From Chlamydoabsidia padenii (lineage: Eukaryota; Mucoromycota; Mucoromycetes; Mucorales; Cunninghamellaceae): a DNA stretch of 64,000 nucleotides. The notes under the pieces are model-generated. The model made no database searches, was not told the origin of the DNA, and worked only from the letters and a program-made list of their open reading frames with translations. Position numbers and translations under genes: made by a program. Below are positions 40,457-52,792 of this stretch, one piece after another (position 1 is the first letter of the stretch; every line of letters starts with the position of its first letter). The stretch spans positions 248,001 to 312,000 of the forward strand of contig JAIWND010000008.1 in NCBI GenBank assembly GCA_025330725.1, in the 5' to 3' direction.

Positions 40457-42850
40457 TCATAGTGGAGGAGAGGAAGTTGTTTTACCATCATTAGTAGACG
40501 GTGAGTGTGGTGAATCAGCTGATTGAGATTCTGCTGCCGTTGGTGGTGTGGATTCGAGATTGACAGTTGAGCCGATTCGGGTATTAGATCGCCGCATTGC
40601 CTTATTTTTCGTTCCAGTGGTGGTGATGGGTTCAAAATTCTGCCAAATGTAGTTCTTGCACTTGTCTGCATTGGGTAAGTCTTGAATCATTTTCGCAATG
40701 GTGTTTTTTCGGAGCCCAAAGAAGTCAGGGCCAACGGGGTTATGTCCGTAATCCATTTGGCGAATTTTAAAGGCCCTATGTTTCATATAAGAAGGGTCAG
40801 TGGTTAATCATCAGTCATCAGCTACGGGGGGGGGTTAGGTATTATCTTTTTTGTCATTCTTACCTTCGCACAGCAATTGTCCATACAGTAGTCGGTGTTG
40901 GTCCCCTCCACACTTCGCCAGGGTTGTCGTCAGCTTCCAATTGAAACTACGATACATATACATAATCAAAAAAAAAAAAAAAAAAAAAGAGGGGCGCGGT
41001 GTTAAGTATCATTATATCTTTTGATAAAACCCAGGTTATGGGAAGACTTACAATTGGTTCATCACCACCATCCAGAATTTGACAAGTGTATTGAGTATCG
41101 CTATGGGGGTCGACCATACTTCGGTACCATCTAAAAGAGAGATAAATAGATCGCATTCGTGTTAGTAACTTACAATAGATAGCATGTTTTTTTTTATCAC
41201 TTACTTTTTCACGCAGTAGCCTACAGGATAAAGATAGCGCTGATTGTGAAAGGCAGCCCGGTCATACACCACAGTACCTAGATCAACTACAGTCCATGAA
41301 TCGACTTCAACCGGTAATATGTAGCGACCGTTTGGATCCCTGTCCACCTCGATATAAGGGCGGATATCACTGGCATTTGGTGGTTTTGTGTCACGTTTTT
41401 TTCTTCTTGATTGATGATAAAAAGTATCCACAGGTGTTTTCCGTGTTGTCGATTTTGCAGATGATGAAGATGATGAGCCAGTTGTTAAAGCACCAGCAAA
41501 GGTCGTGGAGGGTGGTGGAGGAGTGGATGATGGCATTGGTGTATCAGAACGTAGATGAGGTGGAGGAGGAGAGTCATACCGGTGAGGATGTTGATTCAAT
41601 GGTTGATGATGAGTAGATGATGTTGGTAGTGGAGGTGATAACTTTCGACGTTTATGTTGGTCATCATAAGGTTGTGATGATGAACTTGAACGTTTTTGCC
41701 AATCCGGATTTTCTATTAGACAATTCATTGTTAGTTCTTGCTTCATCCATCTCTCTCTCTCTTTTTTTTTTGTCGTTGTATTTTTACCTGGTCGTTGTGC
41801 TGTAGACTGGTAGGATGAAGAAGACAGTGGTGGTATAAAGTCTAATTCAGATCGTAGAGGAGGTTGATGAGTTCCAAAGGGTCGAAATAAAGGTAGTTTG
41901 TTGGAATTAGAGGATATTAATTTCTGTTGTTCGAAAGATGATTGATAAGGTGGTGAAGCCGAAGATGAGGATGATGGATAAGTTGAATACACTTGATGAT
42001 GATCTGGCGTGAGTAATGATTTCATTGGAGGAAGAGTATGTTGATGAGATTGAGTGGAAGTATGTTGCTGTTGACTAGATGGTGATTCGACTGGTTGTGA
42101 GCGACGTATCTATATTGCCAAGAACAAAAATACATATTTAGTACAATCATATAGAATTAAGTGATAAACTTACTGGATGAAGCTGGAGGAGGACTTGAAT
42201 ATTAAAGTCGAATGGTTCGTCTATTGCTTTTGATAATTGCCCTGTTACCATTATGTTGCTGTTATTTTGATCCTGTAGCAAGTTAGACAGTAAGCCATGA
42301 CCTTCCCAAATAACCGTTGCACGCACGTCCCGTAATGATTGCTGTTGGTCAATGTTGCTTTCTTCAATGTTGGCGGTGTAGATCGCCATATCATAATCAA
42401 CACCACGCATAAGTTTATCGGGACTATAACAACAAGTAGAAAAGAAAAAAAAAAGTATGAAGTTTAGTAAAGATATCACTGTGTAATGACAATTCTTACC
42501 AAGACAAGCAAACGCTTAATAGACATTGTTTCAATGAGATCGGGATCCAACGTTCGTTTTCTGTAGGTGTAAGAATGGGTAGTTCAAAGGAGCAAAGGCA
42601 GGTAACGTCAGAGTCTTTGAATGAGTAAAAGACCTTTACTGTTAAGAAGAAGAATATATAAATAAAAAAAAGGAAAGGAAAGAAGCGGGGCGAAATTGAA
42701 ATAACGTCCAAATAAATAGAAAAAAGAAAAACGTGAGGGCGTGATCCAAGATAAAGTACTGACCCTATGCATACCTTTTCCAATTCTTTTTTTACTACCA
42801 TCAGAGTATTCAGTATCTTCATCAGAATGAAGCATTTTGTTGAGAGACAT
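40457..42850 (-). CDS. FY-rich (FYRN/FYRC) chromatin protein, TBRG1-like, 8 exons
   Basis: Exons in transcript order: 42775-42850, 42500-42638, 42174-42423, 41788-42109, 41205-41712, 41052-41130, 40864-40946, 40457-40775, giving 591 aa. The C-terminal third has the paired FYRN and FYRC motifs: LYPVGYCVKKWYRSMVDP, YTCQILDGGDEPIFQLEADD, PTPTTVWTIAVRR, then FFGLRKNTIAKMIQDLP and CKNYIWQNFEP. The last is characteristic of TBRG1-type proteins. FYR modules occur in MLL/KMT2 and TBRG1 and form one folded unit in chromatin complexes. The N-terminal ~150 residues form an unrecognised domain (KVFYSFKDSDVTCLCSFEL, GVDYDMAIYTANIEE). The linker is Ser/Pro/His-rich with KRRK signals. The 75 bp intron 41713-41787 has no stop and is a multiple of three. 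A CGGGATTTCAA motif lies 51 bp upstream of the start (42901). Confidence 0.85.
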
Positions 42851-45800
42851 AGTTGTTAGTTTTGTCGATAGAGTCTGTTGTTAAAAAAGTAAAGTGTATG
42901 CGGGATTTCAATTTCCGAGAGAGTAGAGAGGATTTACAGTATGTACATAATCACTGTGGGTGGTAGTGACAGTGAAGTGGATGATGATGATATCAGTATA
43001 TAGTAAAGATGGTAAAGAAAAAGGGAGAGGGGAAAAGGAAGCAAGAGAGGAAGAAAAAAAAAAGAGAGAGAGAGAAAAGAGAAAAGAAAGAAAAGAAGAA
43101 AACAAAATGGTGGGTGAACAAAATGGAAATGGAAATCAGGACCGAGTGGCGGGAGATGGTCTTCATTGGGGCTTCCACTATACCCCAGTTATTTCGCCCT
43201 GACTACTATATTTGATCTAAATGATCGGTGAATAGTGGTTAATTTGATAATATTACATCAACAGAGTGTGTTGCTTAAACTATAAACAATACCACCTCTA
43301 TAAAACCAAGTCTATTTCAATGTAAACTATCATATCATATCAACATAAACAACACCACCTATATGAAACAGACTTTCCTATAATGTGGTCATGCTGAAAC
43401 TCTTTTGTTGTCATTCACGTGCCCTGTCTCCTTAACTATTATAATGATGTTGTCAAACAAACAAAGAATGATAATCCTGGCAATCATCATCATCTTTTAA
43501 TAAAACGGACCAAGTCTAGATGCAAAATTGATCCAACCAAAACCTACCGCCCTTTTTCCTTGGTTGGGTCTCAGGCCAGTGGCAATTAGCATGATTTGTC
43601 TCTCTTCCCAAATTTGATTGGACATCGGAGTTTTAATTATTTATTCTTCTCTTCATTTCAATGTTTCTCTTCATTAGTGCTACCATTGACTTTATTACAT
43701 GTTTACGTGATGCCTTTTTTCATTCTCGACAAACAACAACCACTCGATTGATTGATTTAGTCCAATTTTAGATCCCACTCTCTTTTTAGTTTACACATAC
43801 AGTTGACTCCCAACAATAAAATTCAAACGCCGGCACCGACGTTTTTGACAAGTGAGAAAGAATCTATGACATTGGGGGATTTTTTTTTTTTTGAGGCTAC
43901 ACAATTTCATTTTGCAAGTGCTTGGCATGACTCACCAGATATGTGGGTAAGATCTTGAAAAAAAAAAAAAAGGCTTTTTCTTTGCTCTCCTTTGTTCAAG
44001 ATGGGTGCTCGATAGATGATGAATATCAATTGAAATCGAAAGCTGAGAATGTCAATGTTATCTATGACCCAACAATCACTTTATATCATTACCATTTAAA
44101 CAAACTTTTTAAATACCGCTTTTATTCAAACGCCGATCTCTCTTTTTGTTGCGGGCCATCTCAATTTAAGGTTTTCCCAATAACATGGTCTCGGAAAAAA
44201 GATATCCAAAAAGGAATGGAATCATTGAATCGAACCACTTTTTGATCAAGTTCAATGGATTCCAGTCAATAAATCTGACCCGGATTGAGTGCCTGTTGTT
44301 CTTTTTCCTTTGTTCTTTGGTTTAGAACACGTTTTTTTCTTCTTCTCTTCCCTCCATTAACACCGAGGACATTCAATTAACATAATGCTTTAACCTAATT
44401 AGACAACTTTTTCATATACACTGTAATCGTTTCTCTTCTCAAAGGGGAGAAAGTCAAGTACACCTAATATTTCAAATCCCCCGAGAAAGGCCACTTGTGT
44501 TCCTTTCATTACCCCTGAATTCAGATTGCGACCAGGCTCGACTTTTTGCATTGAAGCATGTCGTTGCAGCCCTGATTAACAGGACGTTGTTCCTACTCTT
44601 TCATACCATTGAGTAGTGTACTCTCAAGTGAAGTTTTTTTTTTGCCATATCTGAATAAAATAGCATTGATGATAACATGAAATGGGAAAATGACATTCTA
44701 ACTGATCGATTTGTCAGCAACGGGGTTTCCATAATTGGTGTATATTCTTGATCACCAACTCAATTTGATCCCCGCTAATGGAACACTGCCATCATTCTAA
44801 AGGAACATTTGTTTGATAAGATGGGTCAGTACTATGATCCGGTGAAAAAAAGTTCTTTTATGATAACGCTTATAAAATGTAATGCCGCACTATCGGAATA
44901 AGGGAGGTAATTCTCCGTTCACCCAAATCACTTGATTGGAAAAGAAAGGAAAAAGGGGATCTCGATCGAGTTTCAACCCCCGCCGCATGAACCCGAAAGG
45001 TCATGTGAGGTAGGTACAATTCTTGGCAAGTGATACAACAATATATATTCAGTGTATGTTATCATACTTTTCAGACTTTATTTAAAGTTGACACAGCACC
45101 GAGATTATACCTAGAACTGATGGGAAAACAGAGTGGTTCACAAAAAAATAAAAGGAAATGTTGATCATTGGTTATCAGACTGTTTCCCATTACTGATTCC
45201 GATCTATTGCCATTTACCATCAGGTAATTCGATGGTTTGCGTCGTTGATTACACTTGATATTTACTCACTAGGTCCAGTATAGTCGAATTATATAGATGT
45301 CTCTTTTTCTCAAGAAGCTTTCATTCTTGTTACACAGGTACACACACCAGGTTCTTGGAATCCTGAGCGAAAAAAAAAAAAAAGAGTTCCTAACGTACCG
45401 ATGGAACCACTTTACTTTTCGGTACAATGTATTTCCTCTTTGAAGCTATCGTAAATGATAATAAATGAGTTGTGATGTTCAATTTTAGTATTATCGGACT
45501 GTCTGGACAGTATGTGGAGAGAGAAAAGATCGGTTAACCTAATTCATGCAAATCGGGATTTGAATATATTTTTTAAACGTTGGCGTGAATGATATATGGT
45601 CCATTTTTTGCTTGGATGTGTTTCCCTTTCAAGACATTCGTCATTATAATTGTCGATTACAGTATCTGTTTTGGAAAAAGCTAAAAATGAAAAACATCTT
45701 GTAAAGGAAATCGAATGATGGGTGTGTTTTTGAGAAAGTTCCTTTATTATGCATGTGTAAAAGTGATGGACCATCCTCGAGATAATGGGTTTGACATACA

Positions 45801-46129
45801 TACACCACTGTTTTATGATAGTCCTGGATTAAATCAGCTGCTATAAGACTTTGATCATATCCGAGAGAGACCTTTTGTTGTAAAAGTCACAATAAAGTGT
45901 TATTGATATGATTTAATTAATAAGATAATATAAAAGTAGTAATAAGAGTATAGTAAAAGAAGTATAAAAGTAAGATTACAAGTAAAAGAGATATGAGTAG
46001 AATGGAATTCGAGCTATCTATTGATGAGAAGAGACGACTATATTATATAAAACATGAGATAAATAGGGTTTATATAAGCTTATAAGAAGCCAAAAGGGGT
46101 ATCATGTCAAATCACCAGTTGCTATTCTT
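42851..46129. other. 3.3 kb gene desert with repeated promoter-like motif
   Basis: No protein gene is convincing; the longest frames (~100 codons, for example 43943-44245) begin in poly-A tracts and have no recognisable composition. Copies of CGGNNTTTNAA occur at 42901, 43625, 43822, 44108, 44125 and 45554. A polypurine tract covers 43015-43110. TATA-like and aataaa-like sequences are scattered. The region could carry non-coding transcripts; no tRNA, snRNA or rRNA was recognised. Confidence 0.5.
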
Positions 46130-47224
46130 CTAAACCAAAGCCAGTTCCAGGCACCTATTAACCAGAGTTAAAGAGTGGTTAATACATTAACAATCATCCA
46201 TCTATTGCCTTCCACCTACCATGTTCTTCTTGCCCATAGTTTCACCGATTGACCCTGAATATCGACTGTGTTTCCGTCCCACCAGCATTTCCTCTATGTT
46301 TGTTTAATGAGATCAGTAAACAAGAATGATTCTAAAAAAAAAAAAAAAAAAGAGAGTAGAACTTACCGCCGGTTTTCTCCAAAACAACATTAGCTTTTGA
46401 GCAGTAGCCATATGATTATCAGGACCTGTTGTTTTCAATAAGACCAACCCCATGCTGATAATACAGGTCCGAGTAGGTTCCAACGAGCGATGTCCCCATC
46501 TATCATTATGAGAAAATCCTGCATCACATAGCATATCAATAAGGTGTTGTTCCGCCATGTTGTTTTCCCGAGCAATGCTTTTCTGAAGGGCAGCAAAGAT
46601 TTCGTCCTGTTGTTTCAAGTATTTCCCACATTGTAATTTCAGTTTCGTTATATCCGCCACAGATGAGTTCTTTTGACAAGGTACGCAAAAGTATTCCATT
46701 TCTTCACGTAGTACAATGATAGGTTGCTTATCCAATAGTGGATGATAGGCAGGTGAGTTGGGCATGGTGAGAGTGCTATCATGGAGTTTTGCTGCCAGTC
46801 GTTCTCGTTGCATATCGTTTGATAGTTGCTTTGCCTGTCGATAATACTGTAATACATATTCCAAACAGATGGGATCAAAGTCTACATGGGTGACTTGAAC
46901 GTCGTTACTGTCATCAAGAGTTGAGCTTTTTTTATCGCCATCACCAACATGGTCTGAGGAATGTCCATTGTCGTCTTGTCGTCCACCAAGAATGAGACCA
47001 TTAGGAAACATTGCAATCAATAAGCTTTCAGGTAAACCAACTAAGGTATCCCGATCAAGGTCAAGTTGTGTACCACGTAGATTCAACCTGAGTGTTTGTG
47101 GAATAACATCTTGTTCAAAAACATCGTCGTCGTCGTTCTGTTGGTATATCAATTCGTCATCGTAGTCACTATCATTGTCGATACTGGGATCATGTGCTTG
47201 AGTAATAGGTGATTCCGAAGCCAT
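46130..47224 (-). CDS. Whi2-like BTB/POZ protein, 3 exons
   Basis: Exons in transcript order: 46367-47224, 46220-46293, 46130-46154, giving 318 aa. After an acidic N-terminus, the BTB/T1-like fold reads TLRLNLRGTQLDLDRDTLVGLPESLLIAMFPNG and VTHVDFDPICLEYVLQYYRQ. A central block (PIIVLREEMEYFCVP) and the C-terminal region (KLMLFWRKPARKCWWDG, VKLWARRTWCLELALV) match the layout of fungal Whi2-related proteins, which act with Psr phosphatases in stress response and TORC1 restraint. The family call is from layout and composition. The terminal exon is only 25 bp. The gene diverges from kinesin with 204 bp between starts, and a motif copy sits in that gap (47336). Confidence 0.75.
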
Positions 47225-47428
47225 TATAAATAACAGTTGTCTTTTTGATGATAAAGTGGTTGTAGAGGAAAGAAAGAAGAATCGGAAAACAATTGAGGTT
47301 CTCCCTTTTAATTTTTTTATCGCTTAATTGTTAACTTCAAATCCCGACGATGGAACAGTACTTTGCTTTTTTGCTTTTCTTTTTCATTCTCCTTCCTTTT
47401 TTCTTCTCTCAATCAGCATTAATCTTGA

Positions 47429-49121
47429 ATGCTCAGGTACATTAAACAAAGATACAAAACAATTGAAAAGATAACTCTTATTATCCTATAACTAATCAAC
47501 TTTTGTTTACTGACGTTACTGTGCTTGTGGGGGTGGGGGGTGTTCTTAGTAAAGCGTCATCAACACCAACCAGACAGGAAGCGTCTTCTCCAAGACCACA
47601 CCTCAACAATCATACACCTAGAAGAACACCACAACGATCTTCACAACAAAATAATACACCAACAAGATCTAAATCGTCAGCTAATACACACCATGATTAC
47701 TCCAAGCACTTGATTTCACCTCCTCGTCCTCCTAATTTCGCCATTAATCCAGCATCAGCCAAAGCAGAAGCACAAGACGCAAACTTCTTTGCTTACAACC
47801 CTGAAAAGGAACCCATAAAGGTAAACATCGACATTGAACAAGTTATTAATCCATATACCACTAATTTGATCCTTGTACTGACGATTACTTCTTTTTTTAA
47901 CTAGGCATATTTACGGATTAGACCTCCTTTGTTTGCAACAAATCAAAACAGCCAACACAACAACTCCAGTTACTCTAACAATCCTTTCGCCACAACATCA
48001 CCCTATTTACAAATCACCGACAATAGCGAAATATGTATGACACCACCTGAAGATTCCAATGCTTATCGAACTCGAAATCGTGCGCCTGAACGTTATCGGT
48101 TTACCAAGATATTCACCGATAATGTATCCCAACAAGAATTCTTCAACAAGACAACTTTGCCGCTGCTCAAGGATGTCCTTCAAGGTGAAAATGCATTGAT
48201 ATTTGCCTATGGTGTGACAAACTCTGGTAAAACCTACTCCATCATGGGAACTAGAATGAACACTGGCTTGCTTCCTCGTACTTTGGATGTTTTGTTTAAT
48301 AGCACCAAAGGCTATACCAGTGACTCCAAAGTAAAGTAGTTTGGATAATCACATAGAATTATATAGTACTCAACTCTCTTTTAATTGTATAGCTCAAACC
48401 GGTAATGCATAGTTTGGTACAAGCATACGAAGACAGAAGCGAAGAAAATCGATCTGTATTGGAACAAGCAGGTTGTACGGAAAATGCCCATCTTGGATCA
48501 TCGGTAATATAATAATCTGCCTTGCCTTTACTTTATTATGTTATTCTAATCTCATTGAATTGGATTTAGAACTGTGATTTGTGGAACGGCCATCATATTC
48601 CATCTCACCATGATACAACTGGTAACAAATAACAATAACAATAAAAAAAGGTAAAGGATCAATATGATTCACCCTCCCTATTTTTATTTATTAGTGATAC
48701 CGATTGATGACAAGTACGAATATGGAATATGGGTGTCCTTTGCTGAAATATACACTGAAAGAATATATGATCTCCTGGTGGCTCCTGATAAGCAACGCAA
48801 ACGAAAATCACTTGCTTTGAAATACGAATTCCGAAGTGGCCACAAATACATCGCTGGGCTTACTGAAGTTAAAGTAAAAACTATCGAGGTAATAATAACA
48901 AATGATAAAAGGAAAAGGGATAATAAAGAAAAATGTACTAACCAGTGATATCTAAAAAAAAAAAAAATGTAGGAAGCCTATACGATCTTACAAGAAGGAC
49001 AACGAAATCGGGCTATATTCTCCACCTTGATGAACCAAACTAGTAGTCGAAGCCACAGTATCTTCACCATTAATATCGTGCGGGTCCCCATTTATGAAAA
49101 TGACTATGTGATTGAAGTAAG

Positions 49122-49154
<33 letters not shown>

Positions 49155-52100
49155 TAACCTTTTCTTATTATCTATTTACTTACTCTCTTGATTTAAACTA
49201 GGACCCTTCGTATGCTGTTGTATCCAAAATGTCCATTGTCGATCTTGCTGGCTCTGAACGCTATCGAAATACTTTAAACTCAGGTAAATCTACATCCAAT
49301 AAAAGAACGCATACATCTTGTGATATAGGGGCACAAAGCTGATACTTCTTCTAGGTCAAAGATTGAAAGAAGCAGGCAATATCAACAAATCACTCATGGT
49401 ACTTGGGCAATGTATGGAAACACTCAGACTGAATCAACTCAAGACTGCGATGGGAAAGGTATGAACAATATGATATGGGTGTCGGTGAAGATGGATACTA
49501 ACCACCACTCAATGATTACAGCGCCCTGCCATTGTGCCATTCCGACATAGCAAACTCACCGAGCTATTCAAAAGCTCCTTCGAAGGTGATGGAAAAGCGG
49601 TAAGAAAAAAAAAAGGGGGGGGAGGAAAGAAAAGAATATTATATATCTGTATACTCATATTTATTATGCTCTAGGTGATGGTTGTCAATGTCAATCCTAC
49701 GGAAACAGGGTTTGACGAGAATAGTCAAGTCATGAAGTTTGCTGCTGTTGCCAAGGATGTCGCCACTTGGAGAAGAATCCATCCAACAATTGACCTCCAT
49801 GGTATCTCTAATGCTAGTAAGTCGAACGCCTCATTATTATTCCACTCACTCATCTTTACATACAATTATAGCCAAACGACGTCGCACAAAGGAAAAACGA
49901 GGCAAGTCATTTATGCCCAAACCACCACAAATATATCTATACTCATGATGGAATCTTGTTAATTTGCCATTTTTAGTGACACAACGATCAAACCATGCTG
50001 GCACCCAAGCGCCACATGAAGACATGGACATTTGCCAATCGATGGATGAAGAAGACATAAGTGAAGACGACGACGACGACGATGATGACGACGACGATGA
50101 TGATGAACTCGAGGATCCATTTGTTGACAGCTTGATAGCACAATGGGCAGACTTGCGTGATAAGGTAGGCATATATGGGATATCGGATGTGGGTTTTATA
50201 TGATATGCTTGATTAACTATCTTTTTATATAAGTGGACTGATGCCGAAAATCGATGTGCAACAATGGAATCAACTATCCGGCAACAGGTATCCAAAGAAA
50301 TGGAAATTGAATTGCGCAATATGGAGGAAATCTACATGGCAAGAATGACCCGCGAAGTAAGTAGGAAATGAAACCAACAAAACCAACAAATACTGATTGT
50401 CTTTTCCCCTTCCCTTTACAGAACGAATCCACCATGGAAGATATCAGACAGCGATTAAATCAGCCCGGAGTCTCTGAAGGTAATGATTGATGAAACAGTA
50501 ATTATATATACATACTTATCTTTTGTTAATCAAATTAGATTCTGAAGCAACCATGTTTTTAAATAATGCAAGTACTCTCGAATCATCCAACATGTTTGAA
50601 AGAACTATAGTACTCACACTTTGCATCATTTAGTTATGCCAGCGACAAGAGACATTGACGTCCGAACTCAACAAACTACGAACTCGGGTACAAGACAGTA
50701 ACATCACCAAGCAGACTCTTTTGGAAAAGGTAATATTCGGTGGAAAAGAAAGATAATGGTAACACAACCTTTTAATAGATAGCCGAATTAGAACAGAATA
50801 AAAACAAGGAACAAAGAACAATACATCAACTGATACAAGATATTCAACGGCGTGACCTGACCATCCAGGATCTGCGACAACAACTCGATGCCAAAACTGG
50901 TAAAACTTGTGAACCCATGGATGAAGACAACCCCTTTATAGTAACACCTTTGGACCAAGGCACTCCTGAAACAGAAACACCTGGACCATCATCAGTATCA
51001 TTGCATACTCAAGACACATCTTCGACAATAAAATCGACCTCAGACATATCGCCATCAATATCATCACCTTCAGTAAAACAACAACATACAAACAAAAGAA
51101 ACCAATCTTCCTTTGACGAGTTCCTTGATTTACGAAAACGGTTAAGAAGATCGATATTTAAATCGGAAGAGGTATGTAGGCTGTTTAACATAATGGCGGA
51201 ATGATCACTTACTCTTTTTATTCTTTTTTTTAGTATTCTGATGATGCTGATATGATTATGTCTCGTGTGGAATCTTTTGAAGATGTTACATTTGATATGG
51301 TCAAGGTAAAGTAGACAGAATCACTCACCCCTATGAAACTAATACAGGATATCTCACCCCCTCTCCTTTATTTTGGTTGAATAGGAATCTAATATGGGCA
51401 AACTACTGAAACTGATCTCTCAACACCAATTCAAACAAGATAGGTGCCACTTGAAAAAACGGGCGAAAATTTTACTGAAACGCTACATCAAGCTCTCTAT
51501 ATCTACACTGGCTCCTCCAATTCATCCTCCAAAGCACTCTAAACGCAACCAACGGGACTCCTTGATCATGCTCTCTGTGGACGCCGGTAAAGAAGAAGAT
51601 TTGATATCCGAAATGCGTGATGCCATGGATGTCCTACAAGAAGAGAACCGAAAATTAAAAGCCCGCATCAAGGTAAAAAAAAAAAAAAGTGATACAAGGG
51701 ACAATGCTCACCCTTCTACATTTTTCCTTTTATATACTAGGCAATGAAAACTAGCCAAAGTCGACTAACAAAAGCATTCGACAATAAACCCATGGAACTC
51801 CTTGCCTCACCTAAACAACCAGCCGGCAATTTAACTACAGCTATGATGATGATGGATGATTCTATAATAAAGGTAAGGCGCTAAAATGGTAGAAAGCCAA
51901 GCAATTTGAAATCATACTTAATAACAAATATATCTTAACATAGTCTGACAACGAATTTAGTAACAATAATGACAACGAAGGCGGTACACATGATGATCAT
52001 GACGTTGATGATACGAGCGAGGATGCTGAAGATGTCAATGACGGTGATGATTTACTGCTTAGCCCCGTTCTTGGTGAATCGCCGATAATGATGATGGGAA

Positions 52101-52255
52101 AAGAAGAAGAATCCTACCGGGATGAACAACGGCCGAAGCGACGAAGGTAATCAGAAAGGAGAAGAAGAAAAAAAAGTAGTGGATGCTTACTAATATACGA
52201 TGAATGTTTTATTCGACAATGTAGAAAACTGCGTATACGACAGAATCAGCACTAG
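47429..52255 (+). CDS. Kinesin-6 (KIF20/MKLP-like) motor protein, 23 exons
   Basis: Exons: 47429-47436, 47550-47820, 47905-48330, 48393-48503, 48570-48621, 48695-48888, 48973-49116, 49202-49283, 49355-49458, 49522-49599, 49675-49816, 49872-49901, 49977-50164, 50234-50356, 50422-50479, 50539-50567, 50634-50729, 50779-51171, 51234-51305, 51385-51672, 51741-51872, 51944-52146, 52225-52255, giving 1084 aa. The motor domain has AYLRIRPP, P-loop GVTNSGKTYSIMG (the NSGKT form of kinesin-6), FAEIYTERIYDLL, NQTSSRSHSIFT, DLAGSER, NINKSLMVLGQC, FRHSKLTELF. Basic KRRRTKEKR and an Asp13 run follow, then coiled coil (50234-50900), a disordered linker and a basic tail KRRRKLRIRQ. Kinesin-6 motors act in the spindle midzone and cytokinesis. 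The 8 bp first coding exon is inferred from frame. Introns 49902-49976 and 50568-50633 have GC donors. An in-frame TAG ends the gene. Confidence 0.88.
49123..49153. repeat. A~29 homopolymer in a kinesin intron
   Basis: A long poly-A just after the donor at 49117; the acceptor is at 49201. Length probably uncertain. Confidence 0.8.
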
Positions 52256-52294
52256 AATTCACCACTCACTCAACATCAAGAACCCGAAGGTGCC

Positions 52295-52792
52295 ATGGTA
52301 TTTAGTGTATTACGTCAAAGGACAGTAGACTCCAAACAAAAGGTCATGCTTTTTTTCATGTTGTGTATATATAAATAAAAGATATAAAAAAAGTACCGCC
52401 TTTTTTTATTATCCTCTTTTACTTTTTATTTTTACTTGTCCAACAACCAATAACCCCTTTACCCCTTAATCTTACTATTGCACTAGGTGTCGAAAACAAA
52501 AAGGGGTTCACTTTTAGATATTACGAACATGACCGACATGATCAAACACCACAACTCATACTTGCTACATTGTCAAGATTCATCGACTACACTAGTGGAT
52601 TCTTGGATCAGTAACGAAAAGTCATCATGGCTACAATTACATACCCGACGACATTATGGACTCGGACATCTAAAAGGGGCAATGGCACGATTGACTCGAA
52701 TACGTGATAACTGGTATGACTCTAGAGTACTGAAACGGCAGCGACGACGGGAAAAACGACCTCAAGATGGAAAAACCAACCCCTTCGAATGA
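52295..52792 (+). CDS. Possible separate 117-aa gene or readthrough tail of the kinesin
   Basis: Downstream of the kinesin TAG (52253-52255) the same frame stays open through 52256-52342. A weak donor (GTCATG) and the acceptor at 52486 join it to 52487-52792. An ATG in good context (GCCATGG) at 52295 would give 117 aa: MVFSVLRQRTVDSKQK, KTKRGSLLDITNM, RRHYGLGHLKGAMARLTRIR and a very basic end. The basic, Arg-rich character resembles a kinesin tail, but no family is recognised. It could be a separate small gene, a C-terminal extension lost by the TAG, or a readthrough product. A polyA-like aataaa in the supposed intron (52374) favours the kinesin ending at 52255. Confidence 0.35.

Noticed and set aside
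43943..44245. 100-codon open frame in the 43-46 kb desert
   Set aside because: Starts in a poly-A run, no domain or start context, and carries two promoter-like motif copies inside it.
49846..50319. 157-codon minus-strand frame with poly-Ser
   Set aside because: It is the reverse of the kinesin Asp-run exon; the conserved kinesin frame on the plus strand explains the region.
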